DNA of 64,000 nt from positions 55,347,245-55,411,244 of the forward strand of contig OZ024902.1 in assembly GCA_964017125.1 (NCBI GenBank), read 5' to 3'. Shown in pieces: positions 11,946 to 24,850 of the stretch. The stretch is from Flabesymbios commensalis. Taxonomy: Eukaryota > Annelida > Polychaeta > Terebellida > Flabelligeridae. Numbering within the stretch: position 1 is the first letter of the stretch; the number at the start of each line of letters is the position of its first letter. The position numbers and the translations under genes are program-made. A model generated the notes under the pieces. It worked only from the letters and a program-made list of their open reading frames with translations, did no database searches and was not told the origin of the DNA.

Positions 11946-13689
11946 GGTTATTTCCTTAATTATATCCTGGACATTTACGATGAGGAAGACCAATACACTG
12001 TTATGTTTAGAAAATTATAAGCCGATTTTTTGTCTATATAGCATTCAAACAGACTAAAACCGGGCCTCGGAGTTCGGGATGTTCTAGTATTATAAATATA
12101 TTTATAAATATAAATCCTGTACCCGGATCACACATACAGGGGCGTTCCTAGAGGCTTTTTAATGTGTAACCGTTTTTGTAAAAAAAAGTTGGGGGAGGGT
12201 TGACAAAAGCGGGGTTTGGGTCCTCCCCCAAGAAAATTTGAAATTTGCAAATTAATGTGTAACCGTTTGCGTACGTTGCTTATAGGCGGTACGTCCCTGC
12301 ATTGGACAATATAACGAGCAATCAGACTTCGACATAATATCTAGCCGGGAAGGGTTTCAGATAAAATCTTTACCTCTCATCCTCGTGCTGCTATTTAGAG
12401 GACACTAAATATACCGTTTGAAAAAATGTCGCCAAAACTGATAAAATCTGTTGCGGAACAGGCTCACCTAATAAAATAATTGATAAATAGACATAGTTGT
12501 TTTCGTCATTTGAAGCTGGAAATTACGAAAAATACTCGTCACCGACGACAATTCATAAGTACAAATGAACACTCGACACGCGATATTTTCATCAGAGACT
12601 GTTCAGTGACTGCATGGTCAAGCACGATAAATAACGAAGTGTCTTTAGCGAGAAGAAACATCAGCCTACTTTGAAAAATTAGGAATTATAACACATCCGG
12701 GTATTCTGTGATGTCACAAACAATGCCGCGGCAGCTGATGAAGGTATAACAAAGAGAAATTCACGGGAGAAAGAAAGTGCCACCATGCAATGCTAAACAG
12801 GTTGGAAAAAAGCTCGTTTAACTATGGTGGTGCACAGTTAACACGAGATATTGACCCAATGTTGGGTAAATGTCTTGCTTTATTGTAGTGTTAATGCCGA
12901 GTGATCCTTGTCGCCCAGCGGGATATATACATCCGTGTCCGATATGAAACAGAGGGCCGTCCATCAAAACTGGCGAGATAAAGTGATAGGGGTCGACGGC
13001 CTAGTCACACTGGATGAACTTCAAAGAGAGAAATCATAATACATGTACATTCAACGTACGCCCTTAAAATATAGTGTTCTCTCCGTAGCAAATTTTATCT
13101 TATTTCAACCCCAGTCCTCCTGTATTGTCAGTTGGTGTTTTTTCAAAGCTGGAATATTGTTAACGGAATGTCTAGCTTCAAATAACGAAGCCTTATATGT
13201 ATCAATTATAGACATATATCACAACTTGAGTTTCTTGATCACTGTTTATTACCTGTGCATCTACTACGATACATTTTAGTGGTATCATCAAACCGATGTC
13301 ATTTTGCTAGATGTGGGATCACTCATGATGTAGATGTCTATATTCATTAAAACACGGGAACACAAACCGTTACTAAGATCAAGGAAATTCACGTCCCACG
13401 AAAATACGAGACGGAAGAAAACAGTTTTCTAACCGGAAAGTGAGGGGCGTGAGATTGTCCCATGCTCGAAAATAATCAATTAAAAATATATAAACATACT
13501 GTGTTAAAAGCATATAACAGTGGAGTCAGCTTGTTTTGAAAGAGGGAGGGAGGTGCACATTTCTGTGACTTACCTGCGAGCGCAGTGAGTGTGAATTGGA
13601 GTTGGGGGTTTGGGGGCATTGTAAGCCCCCCTAAGGCCTTGATTTTGTTGTGATTCAGTGGTGTCTGGGAGCATCTCAGATCAATTTTA
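11946..13689. other. Intergenic stretch
   Basis: No gene recognised. Near 12140-12290 is a degenerate inverted segment (GGGGGAGGGTTGACAAAAG against GGGTCCTCCCCCAAG, flanked by two AATGTGTAACCGTTT copies), probably an old dispersed repeat. Confidence 0.5.
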
Positions 13690-13916
13690 CCCCTTGAAGC
13701 GCTTAAGTACTTGTGTATAACCCATGAAAATCAAAGGGATTTTTTCAAATTGAAATCATCATAAATGTCTTAGTTAGCTCTTTCTGATTCATTTGAATAC
13801 CTATGTATTGAAGGTATAGGCCCTACGGCCATTACAAATATTTTGATTCTTACAGTGTGGGGACCGATTTTAGACGTCAGATTCTGACGACTAAAATCGG
13901 TCCCCATACTGTACGG
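13690..13916. mobile_element. M2 MITE with compensated hairpin
   Basis: CCCCTTGAAGCGCTTAAG to CATACTGTACGGG. It holds the M2 body plus a hairpin in which both arms carry the same change (GACCGATTTTAG paired with CTAAAATCGGTCC) relative to the copy at 5401. Confidence 0.7.
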
Positions 13917-14646
13917 GTCAAACATATTACATAGTTGTTTTGTGTGTTTTTTTTCGGGTCATCGGTACTTAAAGAAATCGGATTTCACAAGGAAAAAGAT
14001 AAAATGATAAACTACACGTATATCACCAGGAAACCTCACATGTAGGCCTATACACATCCTCAGGTCACTATGCCACCCTCAAATACAGGATGACTTGCCC
14101 TGATTATAGTAGGGAGGTCATACCATAACTGCTAGAAATTTAGAAAAGAATTGCAGTAAATCTAAGTTTTTTGCAACAATAAAAAAAAGTTATGTAGGCC
14201 TATAAAAATGTCATTGTAAAAAGATGATTTTTCGGAAAGGGGGTGTTTAGCTGTGTTTAGCCTATTTATCCTCCTTTTGCACTACATTTTACATAGAAAA
14301 GTGTATTTTTTCCTACAAAACAGTACTTTCATCTTTTTTCATCCTATCACTAGTCTTGCAAAAACGTTTGCCCTCACAACCAATAGAAATAAAGCTACAA
14401 AAGAAAATAGTATTGTAGAAAATGTCAGCAGTTCTATGTGTTTCCAGTATTGTCCTGAATAGACAGCTCTTATAACCCTGTTGGCTGCCGTTGCTCTCAT
14501 ACGCCGGCTCTTGTTGCGTTGTTATGATAGGGCCTATAGTAGCTGGTTAGGCCTACTACTTGAAACACTTAAAAGATCTCAGCTGGAATCTCACCTAATA
14601 ATTATGTACTTAGGTTGCTTAATCTATAGGCCTACAGAGAGGTTAA
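13917..14646. other. Intergenic stretch
   Basis: No gene recognised; several TAGGCCTA octamers and T-rich runs. Confidence 0.5.
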
Positions 14647-14834
14647 AGGGACTGGCCCAGGCTAAAATCATCAAAAAATCGGTGATTTTATTTCGGGCTC
14701 TTAATATGACCATATGACAAAAATTATACAAATTTGCAGTTCTAGTCTATGTACATGTTTACATCATATGGTCATATTGAGAACCCGAAATAAAATCATC
14801 GATTTTTTGATGATTTTAGCCTGGGCCAGTCCCT
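14647..14834. mobile_element. M1 MITE, internally deleted
   Basis: TTAA flanks at 14643-14646 and 14835-14838. Perfect family ends (AGGGACTGGCCCAGGC and GCCTGGGCCAGTCCCT), but the inner palindrome arms are absent, giving 188 bp. Confidence 0.85.
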
Positions 14835-14838
14835 TTAA

Positions 14839-16350
14839 GGTATAATGCGTCCTGATCTAGAAAGTAGTAAGCCTACATCAAAGCGGGAATAAATCAAAAA
14901 AATTTTTTTAACGTAGGCCTAATGACAAACTTCAGACTTTTTCCATCATGCAAAAAGTGAGAGGGGCGACCGCTCCCTTGCCCCCCCCCCCCGGATCTAA
15001 CGCCACTTTGCAACTCTAATAATCAATGGGGGGCTATGTCTTTACCTATGAAATAATCTATATGGAGTAGGCCCAGGTTAGTGAGTGGCATAGGCTACTA
15101 ACATAGTAAGTTTAGTGAATACATGTATTGGCTCAAATATATGCGAGAAGATGTATAGGCCTACTACGCTGTGAAAAAAAACAGAAATATAGAATACCAC
15201 TGTGGAAAAGGTCATCATATAGGCCTATAGGCCCCTAGGCCTATGCGAAAAAATAATCACTATTCATTGATGAATGACACCATGTTTTGTCATTAAAAAG
15301 TAGAAACCCATAGGGACCTACCATTTATTTTAAGATATCCCTAGCATTGCCTAAGTTTTTGTCCATTTTTGATTGTTTTAATACACGTGTATCGGCCTAG
15401 GCCTCTATACAGTCTCAGAAGCTTCGGGATACAAAGGGTGGTCTGAACGTTACATAATATTATAGAGGTGCCTCTGAACAACTGAAAAGCGCATGCGTCG
15501 GGCGATATTTATTCTGAAATCAGTGAGGCGTGACTGCTAATTGCTCGTAGCCGAAAAAGAGGATATGACGGGGGGGGGGTGGTCTACTCTGGGATATGTT
15601 CTCAAAGATAAAAGGAAGAGCTGATAGGCCCACACAGCCGCTAATAGCTCTGTACAGCTTTATCTATCGATAAAATTACATCAACGATGGCTCCATTCTG
15701 TTTTAATGCTCGTCTATAGGCTATAGGCCTAAGCATATAATTTTTTTATAGGCCCACAAGGGTGTTACCAGAAATACACAAGAGAGATTCAATTTCTGGT
15801 GTTACTGACTTATAGGCCTATGTTTTTTGCGATGACATCCCTTTCCATCAGCCTAATATTACCTGTTAGTAAACATGAAATTATGAAAGACGGGTAGATT
15901 AATAAATTTATAATTTATGGATGGGGGCCGTTGGGGTTGATTTTGTACACAGGGGGGGGGGGAGGGGGGCTATTGATTTTGTTAAATTTTAGTTAAATTT
16001 AATTTGTTTGATACATCTAACGTTAGGCCTACGTGGTGTTGTAGGCCTACGATTTTTTCGGCTGTGAAGTTGTCATGGCCGTATCCGGGGATGGGTGTCT
16101 GAAAACCCCCTCCATATAGGCCTAATAATAAGCCCTATCTCCCAAATTCGTCTTAGGCTTACTGTAGTCTAGGGTAGACCAACAAAAAGAGAAAATTGCC
16201 ATGAAAGCAAGTAAAATAACTTACCTCTAGATCTAGATTGCGCCATTTTTTTATTTAGATAAATTGTTTCTCGCCATAGGCCTAAACCCCCCAACCCCCT
16301 CCCACCCCCCTGTCTGGATGGAATGGCCCTGGTTGTCCCAAGATGATTAA
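14839..16350. other. TAGGCCTA-rich intergenic stretch with C and G runs
   Basis: No gene recognised. Many copies of the palindromic octamer TAGGCCTA, a C run near 14982, G runs near 15570 and 15950, and otherwise AT-rich sequence. Confidence 0.6.
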
Positions 16351-16728
16351 AGGGACTGGCCCAGGCTAAAATCATAAAAATATCGGTGATTTTATTTTGG
16401 GTTCTGAATATGACCATATGATGTAGGCCCTAAACATGTTCATAGACTAAAACTGCTTTTTTTAAAAAAATTTGTGCTGCGCATTCACCAGTTAGGCTAG
16501 ATATAGAGACGAAATTCCTGATTTCTAATTATTGACAACCATGTCAAAAATAGGAAATGCGGGAATTTCTTCTCTATATCTAGCCTAACTGGTGAATGCG
16601 CAGCACAAAAATTATAAAAATTTGCAGTTCTAGTCTAAGTAACGTTACATGTTTACATCGTATGGTCATATTAAGAACCCGAAATAAAATCACCGATTTT
16701 TTGATGATTTTAGCCTGGGCCTGTCCCT
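16351..16728. mobile_element. M1 MITE, full-length
   Basis: TTAA at 16347-16350 and TCAA (one change from TTAA) at 16729-16732. Complete outer and inner inverted arms, including CTGCGCATTCACCAGTTAGG and its complement. Confidence 0.85.
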
Positions 16729-16796
16729 TCAACATCTCACAAATTAGACTGCCTATGACATAGACCCGACTAGTGCTAAAACCATCGAACACAGGG

Positions 16797-17222
16797 ACGT
16801 TCACCCGACATCATTACAATGTTGGGCCCCGCAACCATCGGCGACGTTGGCCCAGCATTTCACCAACCTTGGGTGAACGTCAGATGTTTGTTCAATGCTG
16901 GGAAGACTACTAATATGCCTATCCTATCATAGACTATAGCCAACAGCAAACACGAGACATTTACCCAATGATGGTTCAATGTTGATACGACAACTAAACA
17001 TTGGGGGGCAGTCTAGGTCTAAATGGTTTGTGTTTGATAGGGACCCAGCAACCATGAGACATTGGCCCAACTTTGATTAATTGTTGACCGTCTACACCGT
17101 TGGCCAAAAAACAGTCTAGGTTTAGGCCTACAGTGTCTGTGATAAGCTAGCACAAGATACCAATGTTGGTCCACGGTCTACGACGCTGCCCCAACATTAA
17201 CTCAACGTCCAGTAGGCCTAGA
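16797..17222. repeat. Cluster of P-family palindromes upstream of Myc
   Basis: Three to four decayed P units: GGCGACGTTGGCCCAGCATT near 16840, CACGAGACATTTACCC near 16950, CATGAGACATTGGCCC near 17051, and CCACGGTCTACGACGCTGCC near 17171. Confidence 0.6.
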
Positions 17223-17879
17223 CCATGAATCTAATGAGAAATGACGGCGCATTACAAATGTTTTTTTTTCTATTTTTTTCTTATTTCTAGACCATGTGTC
17301 TTATAAATATTGGGCCTACGTTTGAAACAAGCCGGGGGAACGAGACTATTTTTAAATGTGCAATGTGTTTTTTAAACGGTGGGATCAAGGTCATGCTGCT
17401 GAATGCATGTCACTAGGTCGGTATAAGTGGTGAGGCAATATTATTGCTGGTATTTCGTCAGAGCCGGCAATACTTATTGTGGTGAGATAATTGCGTCGCT
17501 GACTCAGTACACTGGGGTGCCTGGCCGGCGCATAATGTATAGTAGGCCTAAAATAAGATCCATTGTGTTCTGCCGATTTTATTATAGAATGCGCAATAAC
17601 GTGTCCAGCTTGAAAAACCTGGTAATCCATGCTCCAGCCGCTTGCTAACCACTGTTAACAGTGTTAATATTAAACAGACAAATACGTCTGTCACAGATCT
17701 ACCGATGAAAAAACTCAGCACATGTGTTGCGTTTGTGAAAGCAACATGTGGAGCCATGTGGAGTTGTAATTCACGTGGCAGACAGGGGAGCCATGCTGCC
17801 ATTGACAGCCACCCCCCTCTCCTCAAGGCTTCACACATGAATTCAGGCTTGTCGTTATGTCCCAGTATAGCCGCTCTCT
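17223..17879. other. Upstream region of Myc
   Basis: No open frame worth calling. Less repetitive and more CG-containing than the neighbouring DNA. It may contain Myc control sequence, but I cannot define an element beyond the proximal promoter. Confidence 0.4.
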
Positions 17880-17933
17880 GATTGGTCTACCACCTCAAGC
17901 CACACCCACTATTTTCGCGCCCTGCATATTTAA
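17880..17933 (+). promoter_or_regulatory. Myc: Predicted Myc core promoter
   Basis: In order: GATTGG (inverted CCAAT) at 17880-17885, a CACCC box at 17903-17909, a consensus E2F site TTTTCGCGCC at 17912-17921, and a TATA-like TATTTAA at 17927-17933. Just downstream is an E-box pair, CACATGTG, at 17963-17970. Vertebrate MYC P2 promoters also have an E2F site close to a TATA box. The assignment rests on these motifs and on a good donor site at the end of the following exon; no transcript evidence is available. Confidence 0.55.
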
Positions 17934-17956
17934 TATGACACTTACCCCCAGTCTCG

Positions 17957-18314
17957 CCTGTCCACATGTGCGTGCGCGAAGGCAGTTGCGAAATAACATT
18001 TCTGCCACATGAAGGAAACGCTTAGTTTGTTTAAAAAACAACTGTTTTAGCAAATATTGACAACAGGCAATGGCATGATACAACTTGAAGCGTTAACTTT
18101 CATTTAAACCTTTGCCCTTGAACGTTTTATCTCTTTGACTTGGCTGGCGCAAGGATATATTTTGTGAAGTGGTCGGATATCGACTGAAAGCAGCTCGTCG
18201 GCTGTCGTGGAGACTTACCCATGCTGGTTTATGAAAGGCAAAAGTATATTTCTTAAGAGAGGATAAAATATTCAACACAAACAGCAACGACAACTGCATC
18301 AAAAGATAGCCCAG
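17957..18314 (+). other. Myc: Predicted Myc exon 1 (mostly 5' UTR)
   Basis: Starts about 25 bp after the TATA-like box and ends at the donor CCAG|GTGAGA (intron from 18315). It contains short upstream frames, for example an ATG at 17966 with a 19-codon frame. Joined to exon 2 at 27995, the reading frame of the Myc ATG stays open back to a TAA at 18264-18266, with an in-frame CTG at 18294, 21 codons upstream of the ATG. Both the exon start and the splice are predicted. Confidence 0.5.
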
Positions 18315-19413
18315 GTGAGACTGAGTTTTTCAACTTTTTGTCAAAGTTTTTTATTTGTTGAAACATTCTAATTTTGAGCGTTTTTTGAAACACGTGAGAC
18401 GCACGCCGGCTGCGCCATGTGGGAAATTTAAATGGCCGAGTATGTCTGCCGTGGCGGCGGATAGACGTCAATACTTATTCTCAGACAACTACACTTATGG
18501 CTGTTACAATGTCACAATGATGCAATTTTTACATCTATATTCAATACTAGTCGTTTGAGCAATGTTGTCATGACTAATTTTAGCATTGTCAATTAAAATT
18601 GAGGTTCTGTCTGGCCTGTTAACTGGTTAACATGAGTACCGAGTAACGTTAGCAGGTTAGACACTTGTCGGCATGTCTACAATCTTGGCCTGGTGAACCG
18701 TGGCCTAGATATAGAAATAGAATGTCCAGCATGGATTCTAATACGTAGTAGACTAGTAGTTCTGCAGTCAAATCGCTTCTAAATATAGCCATATTCATAT
18801 TGCGTTTCAGACTGCATAGTCTACGATATACAATAAATTTGTTTTTTCAGCTGGTGATTCTAGACGAAAACTGATCGTCTGATGTAAAGTTAGACAGGTC
18901 TGCACTTAGAGTCAGACAGGCCCAGCAATCAGCATGCTTGCTTGTAACAGTGGTGGGCAAGTGGTCGCCACAAGCAAAATATCTAATGTAGAGCTAAATA
19001 TTACAAAATGACCATTCAGAGCACCTAAAAGTAGCCATTTGTGGCGACAGGACTCATTTCGCCTGCCCACCCCTGTCGTAAGTTGTAGGCAAAGCTCACG
19101 TGGGTCACTCACACCAGTCCGTGTCAGTGACGATGACAGCTACTCCCGCGCTTTTTCTCGACACTTGTCAACATTAGGCTTAACGTTACATGGTCATGGG
19201 GATGGGCTCGTAGACAGACTAGGCCTACTGTCACATACTTGACCGATGACACTGACAGCTACAATAAGACTACTCAGTACTCTGGCTCCTTTAATCGACA
19301 CATTGTCATTGACAATTGTCATCATTAATCATTATCATATCAATACATTAACTTAAACTTAGTTTAACGCTGTTGGCGTGTCAGTCTGTGAGTCTCTTAA
19401 TTAATTCAGTGTA

Positions 19414-20442
19414 GGGGAGGACGGGGCATGTTCGAGCCCTTAAGACATAATGCATACCTGTTCACTAGCTATTTACTTAAATCACTCATTATTGCATACA
19501 TATAGTGCTTCCACATGTATGATGCCCCACTAAAATTTATAGTTAGTTGTCTTGTATATTTTAAAAAATATAGCACAAAATGTGATTACAACCAGACTGG
19601 TCGGACATGCCCCGCCTCTGGGGCATGTCCGACCAGTACCGTTCGAACATGCCCCGGTTATTAAAGTGCAATACAACAATGACAATAATTGGCAATCCTT
19701 TGTATTTTATTATTGCATTTTGCATGAATAGCAACTGTGTGATGTTGCCCTTCACAAGGTAGCAGCACATTGTCAGTCTCCCATAACGTTGTCAGCAGTG
19801 GGCAGTGGCAGTTTGTCCATCAGGCCACCGGCGCACCACTGGCGTCATTTATCACAGTTATCCACCAACTGCCGGGTTACCAGACAAAACAGCATGTGTT
19901 GTATGAAAAAGTGTGGTAATGTGTGGCTGAGTGAGTGCCAGCATGTATGGGTGAGTGTGGATATGTGTGAATAAGATAAACTATGTTTCAATTATGACCA
20001 TTGGTTGAGAGGCTAGTTCGGGGCATGTTCAAACCCTTTCCGGGGCATATCCGAACGCGTTTGAACGTGCCCCGTAATGCCATTTCAGCTTCAGCCCCAA
20101 GTATTGCCCGTACCCCTTGTGATGGTTTCAAAATACTTTCCCTGTATGTTGTATACCTCTGTGTTCTATTTCTAGAACAACAAATAGTTACTTAACTACT
20201 AAAACTGTAGTTCACACAGTATTTAGGAAAATTAACCTAAATAACATAAAATAAGACGAAAATCACGTAATTGAATCGAGAGCAAAACAAAAAAACTGTA
20301 GATGATGAATTTCGGGAGAAAGAGTGACTTAGGGGAGAGGTACATCATGAATTATATTTTTAATTCACCAGGTGGCCCTCAATTCTGAGTTACCAGCAGG
20401 GGGCGAACGTGCCCCGGTGTTCGAACATGCCCCGTCCTCCCC
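19414..20442. mobile_element. E2: TIR element with iterated GGGGCATGTTCGAA
   Basis: Ends are perfect inverted repeats, GGGGAGGACGGGGCATG and CATGCCCCGTCCTCCCC, flanked by TA on both sides (19412-19413 and 20443-20444). The motif GGGGCATGTTCGAA, or variants such as GGGGCATGTCCGACC, recurs about nine times in both orientations: near 19424, 19600-19657, 20021-20074 and 20399-20434. At 1029 bp with no coding capacity it is non-autonomous. TA flanks would fit a Tc1/mariner/pogo-like target, but the superfamily is not proven. Confidence 0.75.
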
Positions 20443-22439
20443 TAATTGTGAGTGTGACTGAGGTTGTCATGTCCACAACCTTGAGGTCTGAGGTGTTTTT
20501 TGCTCTGAATGTCTTCATCCCAAACCTGAAACGTTATCAGTTATCAGTTATCGTGTGAACAATATCCTGCTCACCCTAACATTTTTAAATACTACAACCA
20601 AAGTATAATTTGTCCTATTCTAAGCAGTCACCACAAAACGTGTCAAATCTTAAAACTACCAATGTGATGTTAAAAGAAACCCGTGTGATGAGGCACTTTC
20701 AATTTTGTCAATTTTGAAAATTTAATTTATATTAAGCTATAGTCTATAGCCTACTGATCTTACCTAAAAATACAAAAAAGTCAAAAAAACAATTTTAAAG
20801 CACCAAAAAAAAAGTGGAGTAGTTATATTTCCAGGTTGTATACTGCCATGTAAACAAAACAAGTCGGCAATATACAGCACTTTTCAACACATATTCCCAC
20901 GTCTTGGACGGTAAGATCAAAGCAATCGCCGCTAATTGGTGTCTTATAGTCAGGACACATGGGGATACACCTGCAGCGCTGATTGTTTGCCCAACGCTGG
21001 GCCGACGGCATGAACATGTGGCTCAATGCTGTAGAAACATTCAACCGTCCTTTAGCAAGTGTTTAGGTATACAAAAAGTTTGTTTGGGTTTTAAGCGGAT
21101 GCATAGAAATATTGATAAAAAATACTTTAGAAAATATAAAAACTCAGAAATTATAAAATCATGATCTGGGGGATACACTACGTCATTACAAAACTAAAAA
21201 CGAAAATTGATGTCATCCCAAGGAGCTGCTTTATGTTATCCAACATTTTGAATATGGGCCTACATCAGAAATATTATTTACAAGAAAGTGTCTAAGCGTA
21301 CATGATTCTTTATAATGTAACTATGGGCAGCCTCGTTTACTAAATGACGGGCTCCCATTGAGTCCCATTATAACTTTGCCGAATGATTAGCCACTCCGTA
21401 TTTACAACAGTCTAGCATTAAAAAAATGGCGGTATATCTGAATTATCAATTAAATAAACAATTTTATTGTGATTAAAATTGCCCTCCTGGGCAATTCCAT
21501 AAATTCATCAACCACATTACTAAAATTAAAAAACTGAGTGATCATTAAAAAAGATGTTTCATTTCTCAGACAAGATGTTCCTTGTATTGGTACCACTTTT
21601 TATTTCAAGAGAAAACTAGAATAATAAAAAATCGGATGATTTTAAAGATATTGAATTATTTTGTATAAAAAATGTGAAAAATATGCTACATATTCACTGG
21701 CAGGGAACTACATCAAAAAATGTATTAAATATTCTCAGGCTATTTTATATTTTTAACAAATATGCATGCCTTGACAAAATACCCAGAAATTTTACTTGAT
21801 ATTGTGACAAAAAGGGATTTTTTCAATTTCGAAGAATGTCACTATCGATATTTTACGTCCGACACCGAAAAACATCGTATTTCTATTGTGTGCTTGATGC
21901 TTTACCCGGATATATTCCATACCTTAGTTGTAAAGCTAGAAAGCTATCATGAACATTTTAATTTGGTCACATAATCTTGGTGGTATTTTAAATCTCAGGA
22001 AACTACGAGTTAAAAACTTTACGTCCAACACCGAAATTAGGTTTACGTCCGACACCATATGGGGATCACTCAAAAAGATGATCAACTGGTTCATTTATTG
22101 TTTTTGTAATTGAGAAAATTTGCTGAAAGGGTCTAAGGATCATAATCCTATAAATTTAAATTCATCCCAGCTATTATTTAGGTCAACTGAATGTTTTAAA
22201 ATGTGTTTAATAAGATAAATCTAAAATAATTATCATTTAAAAATAACTTCATACATGTAAGTACTGGTAACCTATCAAACAATGAAATACGGTATGCAAT
22301 TGGAATATATTTTTTTAGATGCATGATAGTATTCTTGAAATGTTTTTTTCTAAAGAAGCTATGCACATTGCTTTATTGGATTTTAATCTAAATGAGACAT
22401 GCTCATACTTTAGCATAGCCAACGCACAAACATACTGTA

Positions 22440-22466
22440 CCGTACTTGTATATATATATATATATA
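22440..22466. repeat. TA dinucleotide microsatellite
   Basis: A run of TA repeats inside E3. Confidence 0.8.
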
Positions 22467-22916
22467 TTATATAATAAAGAATTAAAAACTAAGCCCTAGT
22501 TTTTTAAAAAAAATAATAGGTCATTACTTTTTAAATATAATTATCAATCTTAATGCACACCATTACAATATTAATTTGATAAATTAATATTATGGACCTT
22601 GTAGGTGTTTACCATCGTACGTCCGAAACCACAGAAGTAGGCCTACAATACATGTACCGGTATTTGTAGGGCTCAGTGTCTTTCATATAATTTGATATTG
22701 TGCATGGCAAATTTGAGGAATTCCTTACAAATCCGAAAAAAATGTTAATTATAAAAGAGTGTCTCAGTCCCCAACATACTAAAAATACATTGTGTTAAGC
22801 CAAGTGGTCCGAACAACATAATTGTGAGTGAGATTTCTGTATCGCCTCAGATAGAGGTTCAAATATGTTAAATACAGTACCGGTAGGTAATTTTGCTGAT
22901 GAAGATGAAGTACTGA

Positions 22917-23085
22917 CCAATGACGGATTATATGATATTGTGCTTGATTTAAATGTTGGAGACTGGGTGGGCGTAAACTATGCGAGGAAAAATTTCCAGG
23001 AGAGTTTATAAAATGTATTCAAATTCAAATGTTAAAATCAATGTCATGCATAGTTCTGGCAACAATTCCTCTTGTCACTGATCAT
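22917..23085 (+). pseudogene. C-terminal remnant of a transposase-like protein in E3
   Basis: The frame reads LNVGDWVGVNYARK at about 22949-22990. Nearby frames read KFPGEFI and then VKINVMHSSGN. GDWV-V-Y, FPGE and V-VMHSSG in this order are what I remember at the C-terminus of the same repetitive invertebrate protein family whose D-D-E part is seen in E1. It is short and broken, so confidence is moderate. Confidence 0.4.
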
Positions 23086-23339
23086 ATATGATATGTAGGC
23101 TACAAAAGGATGTTTTAAAGAAAATTGATGCTCTAATTGTTGCTGGCCATGGAGGACATTTACATTTTCTGCAATATAAAAATATATCTGGGAGCTATTG
23201 CAAGTTGTTTGTCACCAACTGGTGCTCATAATATAATGCTATTTGTGAAGGGATGCTTTCATAACATTTTATGCCCCAATTGTTGATGGGCACGGATGAA
23301 TTAAAATGGTCAATTTTGACATTTTGATTATCAGCAATG

Positions 23340-24850
23340 TTTGCTGACCGTATGAGACAATATTTAAATTTTCAACAGTTTTGAAATATTAATGTTGCAC
23401 ATGTATATGCTTCTGACAGTTCTGGCAGCTGATGGAAGATGCTTTGCACCAGTGCTTTTAGAATGTTATTTACAAAATAAGACTTCAAATGATAGAAATG
23501 CATACCCAAATTGTTTATACAATTTAAGTTTTCAGCAATTTTGAAATATCAATGTTGCACATGTTTCTGGCAGTTTTGACAGCCAATGGAAGCTGCTTCG
23601 CACCAGTGCTTGTATATTAATAAAATGATATTTACAATTTAGACTTCAAATGATAGAACTTCATGCAGTTGCACAAATTGTTGATATTGACAATTGATTT
23701 TTCAGAAATTTTGAAATACTGATGTTGCACATATGTTTCTGACTCTTCTTAGCAGCCAAGCAAAGCTGCTTCGAACCAGTGCTTGTATAATTAAGTCCGG
23801 GCCAGCCGTTTTTAAATGGCCGCCCATTTAAAAACCACCGTTTATCAGCACTCGCAATGCATATCCGGGGAGTATTTATAAACACCCAGTCATTTATAAA
23901 CGGTCGGCCAATATGACTGGTTACATGTACATTTTATTCCATATAATCAGCTATTTTCTCTTGATTATACCAGATTTGGTATAATGTATAAATTGACAAA
24001 GCACATCACTACTTAGTAATGAACTTGAGAAGCGAAATCCGTTAACTACGATGCTTGAATTGGTGAAAATAGTGAAAAATAGATTTTCTGACTACTGACC
24101 CCCCCCCCCCCACCTCCTTAAAGTGTCATTGCTAAAAAAATGTGTACATTGGGGGTACACTCCGCTAATACCATGAGGTGGTGGATATAGTGATGGTCAA
24201 ATTGTATGCAGCATTTGTATATATCTATGTGGCATCTTTTTTGTACACACGATTTAGTGCACAAAATCTATATACAATCCAGGAGCTCTGTCATTTATCC
24301 CACTTCCTATGTCAGTTCTGCTAGAATTTACCTTTCAAAAAATGAATAAATGTAGATTATTATATACTTAACTAAACTACGTCTTTATATTGCCAATTCA
24401 TATGAAGTTATGCACTGTAATTCGTCATTTTATGGGGCTGGTCCCTTTGCTATTCTGTCGTGAAAAGCCAAAAGGCAGTATCTGCTTACTTGACAAGTAA
24501 GCTGATACTTCCTTTTGGCTTTGCACGGCAGTATACAAGTGAACGAAGCCAATCGTTTATAAACGCCCGGGTGTTTGTAAACACTCGTCGGAAGTGCGCT
24601 GCGTGTGCTTATAAACGCACAGTCGTTTTTAAATGGGCTGCCATTTGAAAACGGCTGATAATGTTATTTGCAAAATAAGACTTTAATAAAAATTCATGCC
24701 CACATAGTTGATATTGACAATTTAAATTTATAGCAGTTTTGAACTATTAATGTTCCTCATGTTTCTGGCAGGCCTGGCAGCCAATGAAAGCTGCTTCTCA
24801 CCAGTGTTTTTATAATGTTTTTTTTACAAAAATAAGCGGTTTGATAAAAA
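23340..24850. repeat. Minisatellite of about 165-bp units, interrupted by E7
   Basis: Four units share TTGAAATATYAATGTTGCAC (about 23382, 23538, 23710; diverged at 24740) followed by CAGCCAATGGAAGCTGCTTC and CACCAGTGCTTGTAT. Spacing is 156 and 172 bp. The third-to-fourth spacing is about 1030 bp, and becomes about 175 bp once the 853-bp E7 insert is removed. Confidence 0.75.
23804..24656. mobile_element. E7: TIR element nested in E3, iterated TTTATAAACG motif
   Basis: Left end AGCCGTTTTTAAATGGCCGC and right end, reverse complemented, AGCCGTTTTCAAATGGCAGC form an inverted repeat of 30 bp or more. The motif TTTATAAACG/TTTTTAAATGG recurs about eight times near the two ends. A possible ATAAT duplication lies outside it (left at 23787-23791, with extra bases between). 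The clean split of a minisatellite unit confirms insertion. No coding capacity. Confidence 0.65.
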
